Below are positions 63,580-64,000 of a stretch of 64,000 nucleotides of DNA, one piece after another (within the stretch, counting starts at the first letter, position 1; the number at the start of each line of letters is the position of its first letter). A program made the translations under genes and the position numbers. Source of the stretch: Duganella guangzhouensis (GTDB lineage: Bacteria > Pseudomonadota > Gammaproteobacteria > Burkholderiales > Burkholderiaceae_D); NCBI RefSeq assembly GCF_009674535.1, contig NZ_WKJK01000011.1:186001-250000 (forward strand). The letters are read 5' to 3'. The notes beneath the pieces are model-generated. The model saw nothing but the letters and a program-made list of their open reading frames with translations. It was not told the DNA's origin and ran no database searches.

Positions 63580-64000
63580 ATCCCTGCGCGGAAAGTTGCG
63601 TCAGTGCATCGCCTGTCACACGGCAGATGCGCCAGTCCGGCATCACCGTCGCGCCCATGCCTTCGTAGAACTTGATGGCATTCGCATTCCAGTCCAGCAC
63701 CGACCATTCGAAGCGGCCGCAATCGCGTTCCAGCGCCAGTTGCGCCAGCGCGACCAGCATCTGCTTGCCGTAGCCCTTGCCGCGATGCGCCTGCTGCACA
63801 TACAGGTCTTCCAGGTACAAGCCCTTCTTGCAGAGGAAGGTGGAAAAATTATGGAAGAACAGCGCGAAGGTCACCACCTCGCCGCCGGTTTCGCCCACCA
63901 GCGCTTCGCACACCGGCTTGTCGCAGAACAGGCTGTCGTGCAGCGCGGCCTCGTTGGCCACCACCATGTGCTCCAGTTTTTCAAACACGGCCAGTTCGAA
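63578..64000 (-). CDS. GNAT family N-acetyltransferase, N-terminus outside window
   Basis: 141 codons visible, open to the window edge. The frame reads FELAVFEKLEHMVV at the edge, where the usual start (about 25 residues earlier) is missing. The GNAT acetyl-CoA loop is VQQAHRGKGYGKQM, followed by a Tyr in AIKFYEGMGA. It resembles spermidine/diamine acetyltransferase-like proteins. Function not determined. A GTG within the edge region is not taken as the start. Confidence 0.85.
   Translation of the reverse strand, partial: FELAVFEKLEHMVVANEAALHDSLFCDKPVCEALVGETGGEVVTFALFFHNFSTFLCKKGLYLEDLYVQQAHRGKGYGKQMLVALAQLALERDCGRFEWSVLDWNANAIKFYEGMGATVMPDWRICRVTGDALTQLSAQG

Overview
The window looks like chromosomal DNA of a Gram-negative betaproteobacterium, most probably an Oxalobacteraceae member of the Massilia/Duganella/Janthinobacterium group. 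This is inferred from the high G+C content, the strong third-position G/C bias, the trxA-rho-rpmE2 order, the five-step histidine-utilisation operon with hutD, hutF and hutG, a PEP-CTERM protein, and the many LysR regulators paired with oxidoreductases. No rRNA, CRISPR array or complete insertion sequence was seen. One tRNA (Leu, CAA) is present.

Layout. 1-4.2 kb: end of an epoxide-hydrolase-like gene, then an MDR oxidoreductase, a pirin and an M13 metallopeptidase. 4.2-9.3 kb: a metal-stress cluster with a CzcE-like protein, an orphan response regulator, a DUF305 protein, a YncE-like beta-propeller, and a CusR/CusS-type two-component pair. Three of its promoters share the same repeat architecture. 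9.4-20.7 kb: LysR/SDR, LysR/SDR/cupin and LysR/aldo-keto reductase modules, a Bcr/CflA exporter, a secreted VOC protein and a secDF pair without yajC. 20.7-26.8 kb: an accessory region that is markedly AT-rich between about 22.4 and 24.2 kb. It holds tandem DUF1640-like proteins, a STY0301-like protein, several very small genes, a patatin-like phospholipase, a ComEC-type metallo-beta-lactamase-fold protein and a frameshifted tyrosine integrase beside tRNA-Leu. 27-38 kb: a KimA-like transporter, an alpha/beta hydrolase with an AraC regulator, a divergent FtsH-like AAA protease, an ArnT-like glycosyltransferase, then rpmE2, rho and trxA. 38.3-43 kb: a single-domain receiver and a giant NMT1-PAS-hybrid kinase. 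43-51.6 kb: hutC, ada with a coupled 2OG-Fe(II) oxygenase, a TetR/SDR module, msbA, an amidohydrolase and a PEP-CTERM protein. 51.9-59.1 kb: hutU-H-G-F-D-I. 59.2-64 kb: a zinc metalloprotease, a substrate-binding/permease fusion, a candidate small RNA and the start of a GNAT gene.

How the genes work together. The hut operon converts histidine to glutamate plus formate and has a textbook promoter whose 17-bp spacer is almost entirely filled by a perfect HutC-type palindrome. The two paralogous OmpR-type regulators at 4.7 and 9.3 kb have nearly identical recognition regions. Three 27-bp boxes, each made of three TGTCA-like half-sites at 11-bp intervals, lie exactly 12 bp before a -10 hexamer in front of the CzcE-like gene, the DUF305-YncE pair and the regulator/kinase pair. 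This points to one co-regulated metal-response regulon. The most promising accessory module is the AT-rich patatin/MBL island with two well-signalled 40- and 42-residue genes transcribed divergently from the phospholipase. Its function is unknown and any role in defence is inference only.
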